DNA of 64,000 nt from Erysipelotrichaceae bacterium (GCA_013334325.1 JAAXXT010000005.1:17361-81360); one strand, 5' to 3'. Positions 51,258-60,516 are shown, counted from the first letter of the stretch. Made by a program: numbers and translations. The notes: generated from the letters alone by a model not told the origin.

Positions 51258-52133
51258 TTAGACCTTTTTAATAACTTTCTTGCCAATCAATCCATGAGGT
51301 CTAAAGACGATGAAGACCAAGATACTGATGTACAGCAACTGATCGCCCCATACAGATGAGATATAGTAGACAAATAGATTCTTAACGATCCCAATGATGT
51401 AAGCCCCTAAGACTGGTCCATAGAAAGTTTGGAAGCCTCCTAAGACACACGCAATCAAGGCATTCAACTGAACGGAGTCCATTAAGTTAGGTGTTACTGT
51501 CGTCGTAGGCGCATTCATGACCCCAGCGATGACCCCTAAACCTGCAGCTATGGCCCAAGCAGCCATGGTGACTTTACGAGTAGGAACACCCATCATACGA
51601 GCAACGACATCGTTACTGGCAGTGGTTCTTACCGCAAGGCCCCATTTTGTTTTTTGTAGGATATAGAATAAGACAAACATCAAGATCAAACCGAAGCTGA
51701 TGTTGAAGAGTCCATTATAGGAGATCTTTGCGCCTAAGAAGGCAATTTCTCCTGAGTTGAAGAACTTAGGTAAGTTGAGTGGCTCTACTCCGAAGAAGAG
51801 TGGAATGACCCCAACGAATACCATGATCAGACCTAAGGTCATGATCTGTTTCGCTACCGGAGAGACTTTCTTCGTATGTCTTATGATCAAGAAGTCTACT
51901 AAGAAACCTGATAAGAAAGCACTGGCTATCCCACCTAATAGGGCCATCCATAAAGGCATATGGAAGTTGATATAAAAGATGGTCACCACAAAGGTGTTGA
52001 ACATGGCCATCGCACCCTGAGCAAAATGGGTAATCGATGATGTCCTAAAGATAATGATGATCCCTAAAGCCGCTAAAGCATAAATGCTTCCGGTTTCTAG
52101 TGATCTCGTTACGAGTTGGATAAAGGTACTCAC
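51258..52133 (-). CDS. livH: ABC transporter permease, LivH-like
   Basis: 291 residues, eight or so TM helices, SIYALAALGIIIIFRTSSITHFAQGAMAM at the start and the permease loop ASNDVVARMMGVPTRKV. It overlaps the KAS III-like gene stop by 4 bases. Confidence 0.92.
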   Translation of the reverse strand: MSTFIQLVTRSLETGSIYALAALGIIIIFRTSSITHFAQGAMAMFNTFVVTIFYINFHMPLWMALLGGIASAFLSGFLVDFLIIRHTKKVSPVAKQIMTLGLIMVFVGVIPLFFGVEPLNLPKFFNSGEIAFLGAKISYNGLFNISFGLILMFVLFYILQKTKWGLAVRTTASNDVVARMMGVPTRKVTMAAWAIAAGLGVIAGVMNAPTTTVTPNLMDSVQLNALIACVLGGFQTFYGPVLGAYIIGIVKNLFVYYISSVWGDQLLYISILVFIVFRPHGLIGKKVIKKV

Positions 52134-53155
52134 TTAGTTGCTCCCCATCGAACGATGTTGGCTGCCCAGACATAACCGATACCTGCTGCGATCATACAGA
52201 CAACAGAGCCATCTTTGACTTTGCCTTCTTTTAGACCTAAAGCTAACGATAAGATCTGATCGACTTGGCCCATATGGCCATAGTTTTCAAGATAGACCGT
52301 TTGATCTTCTGTAAGGTTAAGATCTTTTAGCATTCCTAAATGACCTGAACGTTTAATATGCAGGATATCTAAGAAATCAATATCTGAACGAGTTAAGTTT
52401 GATTTTTCTAGTGCCTTATCGATACATTTATACCAGTTCGCATTAGAGACTTCGTTTAAGCGATTCTTCATACGTTCTGGATCTAATAAACGTAAAGACT
52501 TAGAAGCTTCTTTTGCGTTTTCTGAAGTGATCGGATGGACTGTACCACCGATTTCGACCCCTGCCGTTCTCGCTAAGGAACCATCAGAAATAAGACCTGT
52601 CCCTAATAGTAAATTCTTATCCATGCCTTTACGTAAGATGATGGCGCCTCCCCCTGCGGAAAGGTTATACATCATCGACATGTTTTTATCTGTGTAATCT
52701 ACGAAGTCACCATTACGATAGCCTCCACATACAAGGACCGTTTTGATGTCTTCATCAGCGATAAGCATATCTTTCGCCATCTTCATGGCTGTGACTGAAG
52801 TGCAGCATCGATTTTGAACATCTACGCCCCAGGCATTGATCGCCCCAATACGATCTTGGATATAAAGTGCTGAGGTGGTCAAAGGATATTCTTTCCATTC
52901 TTCACCGAAGCACAGGATAACATCGATCTCTTTCGGATCGATCTTCGCGTCTTTTATGGCTTCTATGGAAGCTAAAGCTCCCATTTCTTGGGTTCCATCA
53001 TTATCACCAGGAATGGTCTTTTTAACGATCCCTAGTTTTTCTGTGATGGCAGTCTCAGACCAAACCCCGTTGGTTGCGGCTGCGATTTCTGCAGCACTCA
53101 TCGTGGTGTTTGGGATGTAGACCCCCAATCCTAAGATTCCAATATTTTCCTTCAT
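52130..53155 (-). CDS. KAS III-like (thiolase superfamily) enzyme with altered active-site pattern
   Basis: 341 residues. The nucleophile region VQNRCCTSVTAMK gives C117, followed by a second Cys. The His of FabH is in DILHIKRSGH and the FabH Asn position reads GHM in ENYGHMGQVDQI, so the triad looks like Cys-His-His instead of Cys-His-Asn. It could be a ketoacyl-CoA synthase/lyase rather than a fatty-acid primer enzyme. It lies between hydrolase and transporter in the catabolic operon. The exact reaction is unknown. Confidence 0.8.
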   Translation of the reverse strand: MKENIGILGLGVYIPNTTMSAAEIAAATNGVWSETAITEKLGIVKKTIPGDNDGTQEMGALASIEAIKDAKIDPKEIDVILCFGEEWKEYPLTTSALYIQDRIGAINAWGVDVQNRCCTSVTAMKMAKDMLIADEDIKTVLVCGGYRNGDFVDYTDKNMSMMYNLSAGGGAIILRKGMDKNLLLGTGLISDGSLARTAGVEIGGTVHPITSENAKEASKSLRLLDPERMKNRLNEVSNANWYKCIDKALEKSNLTRSDIDFLDILHIKRSGHLGMLKDLNLTEDQTVYLENYGHMGQVDQILSLALGLKEGKVKDGSVVCMIAAGIGYVWAANIVRWGATK

Positions 53156-53156
53156 A

Positions 53157-54050
53157 CTAATTCAAATGCGCTTTCAATGTTTTAACGAAGAGTTCTAGAT
53201 CATCTGTAACACAAGAATGACCTACGCCTTCAAAAGTGATAAGTTCAGCACGTTCTCCAAAGGCTGCTTTCATCTCTAAAGCGAAAGCAAAAGGAACCAC
53301 GTAATCATTTTGACCATGCATGATGACAACTGGACATTTGATCAAATCGAGTCGTCCACTGCCTTCTGCGACCAAGCTCTTCTCATGGGTCATATTGAAG
53401 TGAACCAAGCTATAGTCGACATCGACTAAGTTACGTTGTTTGATCATCGCATCTAGATATAGATCATAATCAGCTTCATTAGGTTGGACTTTATTATAGA
53501 TGACCGCATTCCAGATGGCTTTTAAGGTTGCCTTATCTTTATTGGCGTACGCCATAAGAATAGGAACGACCTGAACGAGATCCACTTTGATTTCGTCTTT
53601 GGTGGTAATAGGTTGAGTTAAGATGGGTTGATAGTCTGGACCCTTCTTAAACATTGGATAACCTTTAATGCCTACAGAATCTAGAAGTAAAACTTTCTTG
53701 ATTTGATCAGGCATATCTGCAGCCATTTCTAAAACGATACCACCACCTGTTGACCAACCTACGACACTGAACTTATCCAGTTTCATAAGCTTAACCCAAG
53801 CTTCGATATCCAATGCGAAATCACGAAGACTATTAAGTTCCTTATTGTAGGAACTATCCCCAAATCCACGAAGATCTACTGCATAGACAGTAAAATCTTT
53901 TTCCAATTTTTCCATGGTGGTTTGGAAATGAACAGAAGAACTCATGTTCCCATGAACGAGAACAACAACATCTTTACCGTGTCCGGCTTGACGGTAGGCG
54001 ATGGTTTCGCCTGAAGGGATTTGAACTTTTTTAAGTTCGTATTGTTTCAT
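53157..54050 (-). CDS. Alpha/beta hydrolase
   Basis: 297 residues. Oxyanion region VLVHGNMSSSVHF, nucleophile VVGWSTGGGIVLEMAA (Ser), acid HGQNDYVVPF (Asp), base FEGVGHSCVTDD (His). Catalytically complete. Its start overlaps the SDR stop by 4 bases. Possible oligoester or thioester hydrolase. Confidence 0.88.
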   Translation of the reverse strand: MKQYELKKVQIPSGETIAYRQAGHGKDVVVLVHGNMSSSVHFQTTMEKLEKDFTVYAVDLRGFGDSSYNKELNSLRDFALDIEAWVKLMKLDKFSVVGWSTGGGIVLEMAADMPDQIKKVLLLDSVGIKGYPMFKKGPDYQPILTQPITTKDEIKVDLVQVVPILMAYANKDKATLKAIWNAVIYNKVQPNEADYDLYLDAMIKQRNLVDVDYSLVHFNMTHEKSLVAEGSGRLDLIKCPVVIMHGQNDYVVPFAFALEMKAAFGERAELITFEGVGHSCVTDDLELFVKTLKAHLN

Positions 54051-54766
54051 AGTCTCATGCCTCCATTGGCCTCTAGAACATGGCCAGTCACATAAGATGC
54101 TTCTTCAGATGCGAGGAATAATGCACAATTGGCGATCTCTTCAGGTTGACCTAAACGACCGATCATGGTCATTGCAGCGAACTTATCAAGAAGATCCTGA
54201 GGTACTGTTTTTAAGATGTCTGTCATGACATAACCAGGTGCGATCGCATTGACACGGACATTACCGCCCTTCGCTGCGAATTCACGAGCCCAAGTCTTGG
54301 TTAGACCAATAACGCCTGCTTTAGATGCTGCATAATTTGCTTGACCATAGTTACCATAGACCCCAACGATAGATGAGATATTGATGATGGATCCACTCTT
54401 TTGATCTTGCATATAAGGTCCAACATAACGTGTTAAGTTAAAGACCCCTTTTAAATTGACATTGATGACAGCATCCCACTGATCATCCGTCATTTTACGA
54501 GTTGTTGTATCGCGTGTAATCCCTGCATTATTGACTAGAATATCGATTCTTCCATATTTAGCAACCACTTCATCAAAGAAGACTTTGCATCCTTCAGCGT
54601 CGGCTACGTTAAGTTTGATTCCTTCTACGTTAGGATTACTGTAAGTAAGATCTCCCATATCCGCAGCGATGACTTTACATCCTTCTGAAGCGAAGCGTTC
54701 TGCCATAGCCTGTCCTAAACCTTTTGCCCCGCCTGTAACGATGGCTACTTTTCCTTCTAGTCTCAT
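54047..54766 (-). CDS. SDR-family 3-oxoacyl reductase / 3-hydroxyacyl-CoA dehydrogenase (FabG/PhaB-like)
   Basis: 239 residues, classical SDR. NAD(P) loop TGGAKGLGQAMA, NNAGI, catalytic Ser in NISSIVG and Tyr-Lys in YAASK. It interconverts 3-oxo and 3-hydroxy acyl thioesters. The neighbouring thiolase would cleave the 3-oxo product, which suggests the oxidative direction here. Confidence 0.92.
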   Translation of the reverse strand: MRLEGKVAIVTGGAKGLGQAMAERFASEGCKVIAADMGDLTYSNPNVEGIKLNVADAEGCKVFFDEVVAKYGRIDILVNNAGITRDTTTRKMTDDQWDAVINVNLKGVFNLTRYVGPYMQDQKSGSIINISSIVGVYGNYGQANYAASKAGVIGLTKTWAREFAAKGGNVRVNAIAPGYVMTDILKTVPQDLLDKFAAMTMIGRLGQPEEIANCALFLASEEASYVTGHVLEANGGMRL

Positions 54767-54781
54767 GTGTTTTTCCTCTTT

Positions 54782-55990
54782 CTATTTCAATTTCTTAAAG
54801 ATGACAGCTGTACCCATACCGCCTCCGATACATAAGGAGGCTAAGCCGTAAGTAAGATCCCGTTTAAGCATTTCATGAACCAAGGTCACGATGATGCGGT
54901 TTCCACTGGCACCTACTGGATGGCCTAAAGCGATGGCTCCTCCATTAGGATTGGTTTTATTGAGTATGCTTTCTTCTGATACGTGATGTTCCTCAGCCAA
55001 CTCATGAACGACGCCTAAGGCTTGAGCCGCAAAGGCTTCGTTGAGTTCGAAGAGATCGATCTGATCGATCTTTAGACCCGCATGTTTAAGTGCTTGTCGG
55101 ATTGCTGGGGTTGGACCTAATCCCATAAGCGATGGCTCAACACCGCCTTGTCCAATCCCCACCAATTCAACCAGAGGAACTAATGAATACTTAGCAACGG
55201 CTTCTTCAGAAGCCAAGAGTATGACACTTGCACCGTCGTTGATGCCGGAAGATGTTCCAGCGGTAACGGTTCCTTCTTTAACGAAAGCAGGTCTTAAGCT
55301 TGCTAGCTTAGCTGCGTCCGTTTTACGATTAGGGAATTCATCGTTCTCAAAGACCATTTCTTCTTTACCAACTTTAATCGTAAGAGGAACGATCTCATCT
55401 TTGAATTCACCACTATCTACAGCCTTGATGGCTCTTTGTTGAGAAACAACTGCGAAAGCTTCTTGAGCTTCACGCGAGATCTTATATTTGGTTGCGATGT
55501 TTTCTGCGGTAACACCCATGTGTTGACCATCGAAAGCATCCCATAAGGCATCTGTTAGCATATGATCATTCATCGTTAATGGACCCATCTTGACCCCAGT
55601 ACGAACTTCTTTTGGGACTAAGTATGGTGTTGCGGACATATTCTCGATACCACCTGCCAATACGACATTGTATAATCCAGCTTTGATCGAAGTGAATCCA
55701 AGCATAACGCTTTTCATTCCACTACCACAGACCATATTCACCCCATAGGCAGGAACACTGACTGGAACACCTGCTTTGATGGAAGCTTGTCTTGCGATAC
55801 CTTGGCCTTGACCTGCAGGTAAGATATTACCCATGATGATCTCATCGATATGCTTTGGATCGAGTTTGGTTTCGGCTAAGACAGCTTTGATAACCGCTGC
55901 CCCTAAATCTCCATCGGAAACAGATTTGAGTGAGCCCAAAAAAGAACCGAGTGCCGTTCTTTTGGCACTAACGACATAGACTTTTGACAT
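54782..55990 (-). CDS. Acetyl-CoA acetyltransferase (thiolase)
   Basis: 402 residues. Nucleophile Cys in NMVCGSGMKSVM, GGIENMS, the C-terminal NPNGGAIALGHPVGASGNRI (His) and second Cys in LCIGGGMGTA. It splits 3-ketoacyl-CoA with CoA, or condenses two acetyl-CoA. AGGAGAAACC supports the start at 55990. It is the first gene of the catabolic operon. Confidence 0.93.
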   Translation of the reverse strand: MSKVYVVSAKRTALGSFLGSLKSVSDGDLGAAVIKAVLAETKLDPKHIDEIIMGNILPAGQGQGIARQASIKAGVPVSVPAYGVNMVCGSGMKSVMLGFTSIKAGLYNVVLAGGIENMSATPYLVPKEVRTGVKMGPLTMNDHMLTDALWDAFDGQHMGVTAENIATKYKISREAQEAFAVVSQQRAIKAVDSGEFKDEIVPLTIKVGKEEMVFENDEFPNRKTDAAKLASLRPAFVKEGTVTAGTSSGINDGASVILLASEEAVAKYSLVPLVELVGIGQGGVEPSLMGLGPTPAIRQALKHAGLKIDQIDLFELNEAFAAQALGVVHELAEEHHVSEESILNKTNPNGGAIALGHPVGASGNRIIVTLVHEMLKRDLTYGLASLCIGGGMGTAVIFKKLK

Positions 55991-56024
55991 GGTTTCTCCT
56001 AAACGGTAATCCCCCAATATGAAG

Positions 56025-56035
56025 GGTGATTCACC
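56025..56035 (-). promoter_or_regulatory. Palindromic operator candidate at the transcription start
   Basis: GGTGA-T-TCACC, perfect inverted repeat just downstream of the -10. A repressor bound here would block the operon; the operon's own TetR is the obvious candidate. Confidence 0.55.
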
Positions 56036-56045
56036 TTACACCTTT

Positions 56046-56074
56046 AATATAACTGAAGGCTTAAAACTTGTCAA
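56046..56074 (-). promoter_or_regulatory. Promoter of the catabolic operon
   Basis: Minus strand TTGACA (56074-56069), 17 bases, TATATT (56051-56046): near-consensus sigma-A promoter, about 50 bases before the thiolase ATG. Confidence 0.85.
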
Positions 56075-56083
56075 TGAAAATCT

Positions 56084-56097
56084 TGTAAGCGTTTTCG
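56084..56097. promoter_or_regulatory. cre-like site upstream of the catabolic promoter
   Basis: TGTAAGCGTTTTCG matches the catabolite-responsive consensus TGWAARCGYTWNCW in 13 of 14 positions and lies 10 bases upstream of the -35, so CcpA may control the operon. Confidence 0.65.
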
Positions 56098-56125
56098 ATT
56101 TCACATTCAAAAGTTAAATAAAACA

Positions 56126-56150
56126 TAAAAAAACCGGAAGATCCGGTTTA
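56126..56150 (-). terminator. Terminator of the mtlR-mtlD operon
   Basis: AAACCGGA (56131-56138) with TCCGGTTT (56142-56149), loop AGA, A-run as U-tail for leftward transcripts. The mtlD stop lies inside the stem. Confidence 0.88.
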
Positions 56151-57281
56151 GAGTTTACTGATGGATTCAATTCTAGAAACATAGGCTGAGAAACCACTGA
56201 TCACCATAAGCGCTTCATAATTTCCTTTTTCATTGATCAGCTTTTGAAGCTTAACAGCTTCTTCATCACCACTATAATCATACTTCAAGACATTGGAGAT
56301 GGCCTTCTCGATATAGACTGTAGAAAGTTGTCTTTCGATACACTCTCTTAATGGTTTGATGAAGCGATCTTGAGCGGAAAGCTTTCTTAATGGGGATCTT
56401 CCTACACGAGTGACTTCATCGATAATATAAGGATTTCTAAAGCGATCTATGGTTTTTTCGATGTAAGCTCCCTGTTCTTCAGGATTAAGTCCATGCTTAG
56501 ATACCAATAAGGCTCCTGTCTCATTAAGGACACCAGTAATTAACTCTACGATACTGTCATCCTTCATGGCTTCTTGGATGGTGTGATATCCTTTTTGATA
56601 GGCGGCATACGCAACTGTCGCATGGCCTGTATTTACGGTAAATAGTTTACGTTCGATGTAGGCATCTAATTTCTTTGATTGATGCATCCCAACGATGTGT
56701 AGTTCACCTTTGATCGTGGTACTATCTACGACCCATTCATAGAAAGGTTCTACTTTGACATGAAGAGGATCTTCATTGACTTGATTAGGTACGATTCTAT
56801 CTACAGCCGCATTAGGAAAACCTACATAGGTATCGATATAATTCTTAGCTTCAACACTTAATAGAGGTAACAGTGCGTTATAGATCTGAGCACTACCTCC
56901 TATCGTATTCTCACATGCGATCACATTGATCAGTTGATCCACTTGTACTTTCGCTTTGGCTTCAAAGACAGGCGCAAGTTGTTTCGCAACGATGGGAAGA
57001 ATATTAGGCCCTACAGCTGTCGTGATCAGATCCGCATGATACAAAGCTTCATAAACAGCCTCCTGATCAGTTTTACTGTTTAATCCATCCACATCATTTA
57101 CTGTGATGTTGGTGACTTTATCCCCAACCAATTCAACAGTATAGCTGTGTCTTTTCTTTAATTCGTTGATCAAGACATCAGAAACATCTAAGAAAGTTAC
57201 ATGATAGCCTGATTCATTTAAAAGTAGCCCAATAAAGCCTCTTCCTATATTGCCTGCCCCAAAATGAACGGACTGTTTCAT
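56148..57281 (-). CDS. mtlD: Mannitol-1-phosphate 5-dehydrogenase
   Basis: 377 residues, normal length. N-terminal NAD loop FGAGNIGRGFIG, then VTNITVNDVDG, ITTAVGPNILP, FPNAAVDRIVP and NTGHATVAYAAYQKG. It oxidises mannitol-1-P to fructose-6-P. The ATG overlaps the IIB-IIA stop by 4 bases. Confidence 0.96.
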   Translation of the reverse strand: MKQSVHFGAGNIGRGFIGLLLNESGYHVTFLDVSDVLINELKKRHSYTVELVGDKVTNITVNDVDGLNSKTDQEAVYEALYHADLITTAVGPNILPIVAKQLAPVFEAKAKVQVDQLINVIACENTIGGSAQIYNALLPLLSVEAKNYIDTYVGFPNAAVDRIVPNQVNEDPLHVKVEPFYEWVVDSTTIKGELHIVGMHQSKKLDAYIERKLFTVNTGHATVAYAAYQKGYHTIQEAMKDDSIVELITGVLNETGALLVSKHGLNPEEQGAYIEKTIDRFRNPYIIDEVTRVGRSPLRKLSAQDRFIKPLRECIERQLSTVYIEKAISNVLKYDYSGDEEAVKLQKLINEKGNYEALMVISGFSAYVSRIESISKL

Positions 57282-57994
57282 GAGTTATCCTCCTGAGTCA
57301 ATAAGGTATAGATTTCATCGATATTCTGAGTGCTTACAGCTTTACGTACATCTTCTTCTTCACCAAATACGGTCGCAATATTAGAAAGGATCATCATATG
57401 ATCTTCGCCTATGCCTGCAAGCCCAATAACCAAGTTGACCAATTCACCGTGCCAATCAATTCCTTGAGGGTAGATATGAACGACGATACCACTCGATTTG
57501 ATGAATTTCTTGTATTCATATTCTCCATGAGGTAAAGCAATCGCATTGCCCATGAATACTGATAAACTATGGTCTCTTTCCAGCATGCCTTCAATGTATG
57601 CAGCTTCTACATAGCCACTCTCTAGAAGGTTTTGACCAGCTAAGCGAATGGCAGTATCACTGTCAACGCTGACACAATTCGTCTTGATGTTTTCTTTTAA
57701 TAATACTTCTGGTTTACTCATTTCCTTTACCTTCTCTATGACCTTTCTATAGTTATCTGTGGCGATAAAATCATTAAGACCAAATACAATGGCCTTTGGA
57801 TATTGTTTTCTCATACGTTCTTCAAAACTATGATGGGTTACGATCACATCGGCGATCGGTTCAATACTATCGATGGAGGCATTGGTGACTTCCGCAACCA
57901 AGCCATTCTTTTTAAGTTCTTTCTTAAGAAGACTAGCGCCTAGGGCACTCGAGCCCATACCCGCATCACATACCACAATGATCTTAGGAATCAT
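57278..57994 (-). CDS. mtlF: Mannitol PTS IIB-IIA fusion
   Basis: 238 residues. A IIB domain (about 1-90) with phospho-Cys CDAGMGSSALG; a linker; and a IIA domain (about 100-238) with the phospho-His in GNAIALPHGEYEY. IIA takes phosphate from HPr, IIB passes it to the sugar. A separate IIB gene (60229-60516) also exists, so this one is a second IIB. The start at 57994 overlaps the mtlR stop (ATGA) with an AGGTGA site before it; reading from 58018 is less likely. Confidence 0.85.
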   Translation of the reverse strand: MIPKIIVVCDAGMGSSALGASLLKKELKKNGLVAEVTNASIDSIEPIADVIVTHHSFEERMRKQYPKAIVFGLNDFIATDNYRKVIEKVKEMSKPEVLLKENIKTNCVSVDSDTAIRLAGQNLLESGYVEAAYIEGMLERDHSLSVFMGNAIALPHGEYEYKKFIKSSGIVVHIYPQGIDWHGELVNLVIGLAGIGEDHMMILSNIATVFGEEEDVRKAVSTQNIDEIYTLLTQEDNS

Positions 57995-60120
57995 TTTTTC
58001 ACCTGGCTCATGATCCATGTGTTGAATGGATCGTTGAGGACCTTTCTTACTTCAGCTTTTAGAACGGTCTTATCTTGTCCAAATACAGCAGCTTTATAAT
58101 GTTCATCTTCGATGAGAGAAGAAGTAAGATTACTCATACATTGATTTAAGATTGAGGAAGCATTATGCGGTACAAGTAAGATCACCACCACCAAGATCTT
58201 CATCGACTTAAAACATTCCAATACCCCTTGATCAGGTCTAAACACCATCATCACAGGATGATCTACTCCTGAGCTCTTCGCATGAAACAAGGCAAAGCCT
58301 TCCTCATCCATACTCACACTTCCCATCGCTTCACGAGCTTTTAGATCGTTGACGATCTGACGACCTTGGGTTTCGTTTTTCCCTATACGATAACCTACAA
58401 GATTAAGCAATTGATCTTTTGAAAGAGATGCCTTTACACTTACGGAGTCGACATTCTCGATCAATAAACTTAATGAAGAGGAGATCTCTTTGATCATAGA
58501 AATGGAGTCTTGTTCACCATTAGGTAGTTCACTATGTTTCTTAGGCAATAGTTCTAAGGCATAGACTTGAGCCTTGATCGATTCAATATCTAAATCTGAG
58601 AGTAAAGGATTAACGAGTATACAAGGTAGTTTGGTCTGCTTGATCTCCATCGTAGAGATCAATAGATCGAAGTTCTCATTAGACAATGATTCTAGATCGA
58701 ATTGTGAACGAGGAACGATGTTGATTTCTTCTTTGAAGAGACGTTTGATGCGTGAGGCCAATAAAGCACTAATGCCTATTCCAGAAGCACATAAGACAGC
58801 CACATTGACCATTCGCTTTGGTCTATTTTGAGTTAGACGTTCTAAAGCTGCCCCAAAGTGTAAGGCAAGATACGCAACCTCATTCTCATTGAAGACGATG
58901 TTGTTTTGTTGTCCTAAACGTTCAGTTGCTTGTAGTGTAGATTTATAGACTTCAGAGTATTGAGTTTGTATTTGTTTAAGTAAAGGATTACGTATTTGAA
59001 GTTGATACTTGATACGAGTCAAAGCTGGTCTTAAGTGAGTGACCAAACCTGAGATCAATAGATCATCTTGTTTGACACTGGAATGCGTAATATCTTCAAA
59101 GTAATCTACCAACTGATACACCAAGCGTTGTAGTTCATAAGGATTAACCACATCTTCAACTTCACTAATTGGGTTATCTTCGATGTGTAAGAGTCTTGCG
59201 CCTTTAAGATGCATCGTGATATAGGCCAACTCTTCCATAGGAAAGATCAAATCAAATTCATCTTCGAAATGTTCAGCCAATTCTTTAGCTCGATCAAAGA
59301 TAGGATCCTTTTTTAATCGAGTCAAGAGTTCTTCACTGATCAAGATCGGGTCATGATTTCTCATGCGTTCGATCGCAATGGTCAAATGTAGGATAAGCCC
59401 AATATAGGAATTTTGAGCCAAACGATTGGCCCATACCGTATCATTGTCTTCTAGAACCTGGATGACTTGCCAAAGGATATCTTTATTAAGCACGTTGAGG
59501 ATACTATCAGGACCTTGATGACGGAAATAATCTTCGATATCCCAAGGCGTCTTAGTAGAAGAGATCAAACGAGTAAACTTATCTTCTTCCATATGTTGAT
59601 AAATAAAATCAGTGATGGCTTTTCTAAAGTCTTCTTCAGATCCTTCACAATATAAATTGAATCCCGGTTTTCTAACCAAGGTGATCTTATAGGCGTTTAG
59701 TAAGGGCTCTAATCCATTGATGTCATTGGATATGGTAGCTTCTGAGACTTGAAATAGATTCGCATAGGTAATAAGTTTCTGTAGACTCTTGTTTTTTAAA
59801 AGTTCCGCTAAGAGTGCTTGCTGACGATCATCTTTATCAAGTGTTCCTTGATTGGCTGAGATCTGAAGTAATAAGCTCTTAAAGTGAAGCTTATCATCTG
59901 AATTCCCATCTAGTTTGACTCCTAAACCTGTCTTAGATACCACAGATAAAGCATAGGTCTTTAAGATCCCATTGATGTCTTTCATTTCTCTAAACAAAGT
60001 ACGTTTACTTGTTTTACAGTAGTCCGCCAATTCACTCACTGTTCTATAATCATTGCTGTCTGCCAACAAGGTTAAACAATGGATCATTCGTGGACTCAAT
60101 ATAGCGAGGCGTTGTGTCAT
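57991..60120 (-). CDS. mtlR: Mannitol operon activator MtlR
   Basis: 709 residues, PTS-regulated activator. N-terminal HTH (SELADYCKTSKRTLFREM), two PRD domains, a IIB-like domain (VAVLCASGIGISALLASRIK) and a C-terminal IIA-like domain (ALFHAKSSGVDHPVM). Phosphate from PTS proteins tunes it. The preferred start is ATG at 60120, which lies exactly one TATAAT-to-start distance from the -10 box (60132-60127), so the mRNA may be leaderless. TTG at 60147 or ATG at 60138 are possible alternatives. It leads the IIB-IIA and mtlD genes. Confidence 0.92.
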   Translation of the reverse strand: MTQRLAILSPRMIHCLTLLADSNDYRTVSELADYCKTSKRTLFREMKDINGILKTYALSVVSKTGLGVKLDGNSDDKLHFKSLLLQISANQGTLDKDDRQQALLAELLKNKSLQKLITYANLFQVSEATISNDINGLEPLLNAYKITLVRKPGFNLYCEGSEEDFRKAITDFIYQHMEEDKFTRLISSTKTPWDIEDYFRHQGPDSILNVLNKDILWQVIQVLEDNDTVWANRLAQNSYIGLILHLTIAIERMRNHDPILISEELLTRLKKDPIFDRAKELAEHFEDEFDLIFPMEELAYITMHLKGARLLHIEDNPISEVEDVVNPYELQRLVYQLVDYFEDITHSSVKQDDLLISGLVTHLRPALTRIKYQLQIRNPLLKQIQTQYSEVYKSTLQATERLGQQNNIVFNENEVAYLALHFGAALERLTQNRPKRMVNVAVLCASGIGISALLASRIKRLFKEEINIVPRSQFDLESLSNENFDLLISTMEIKQTKLPCILVNPLLSDLDIESIKAQVYALELLPKKHSELPNGEQDSISMIKEISSSLSLLIENVDSVSVKASLSKDQLLNLVGYRIGKNETQGRQIVNDLKAREAMGSVSMDEEGFALFHAKSSGVDHPVMMVFRPDQGVLECFKSMKILVVVILLVPHNASSILNQCMSNLTSSLIEDEHYKAAVFGQDKTVLKAEVRKVLNDPFNTWIMSQVKK

Positions 60121-60126
60121 AAGTCC

Positions 60127-60132
60127 ATTATA
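60127..60132 (-). promoter_or_regulatory. -10 box for mtlR
   Basis: TATAAT on the minus strand, 6 bases before the ATG. No convincing -35 is seen, as expected for an activator- or self-controlled promoter. Confidence 0.45.
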
Positions 60133-60196
60133 GAACATCCTCTTCAACTAGTGATAGTGACAAGATTGAATTGTGTCTTAGAATCCTAGTGCCAAA

Positions 60197-60223
60197 AGTA
60201 AAAAGGAGCTTTTCAGCTCCTTA
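60197..60223 (-). terminator. Terminator of the mtlA (IIC-IIB) transcript
   Basis: AAGGAGCT (60203-60210) with AGCTCCTT (60215-60222), loop TTTC, A/T-rich tail for leftward transcripts. Confidence 0.88.
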
Positions 60224-60228
60224 TAGAC

Positions 60229-60516
60229 TTATTTATCTTCTGTAAAACGTTTAACGATCAAGTCGTATTCAGGAGCCCCAACGAAATTACGAATGGTGAC
60301 TACTTCTACGCCAGGGTGTTCTTTACGAGCACGAGCACCTAAAGATTCATGAGTAACGATAAGTGAAGCATCGGATGGGACATCCTCGATGGAGGTATGT
60401 GCCACTGGAATATCAACCCCAGCCGCTTTCAATTTCTTTTTAAGTGTACTAGCACCCATGGCACTGGATCCCATTCCAGCATCACAAGCGAACACAATCT
60501 TTTTAATCGCAGCCAT
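60229..60516 (-). CDS. Mannitol PTS IIB component (separate gene)
   Basis: 95 residues with phospho-Cys FACDAGMGSSAMG and the typical LIVTHESLGARARKEHP. The ATG comes directly after the IIC stop (TAA-ATG), in the same frame, so IIC and IIB look like one MtlA protein split by a stop codon in its linker. It phosphorylates mannitol together with IIC. Confidence 0.9.
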   Translation of the reverse strand: MAAIKKIVFACDAGMGSSAMGASTLKKKLKAAGVDIPVAHTSIEDVPSDASLIVTHESLGARARKEHPGVEVVTIRNFVGAPEYDLIVKRFTEDK

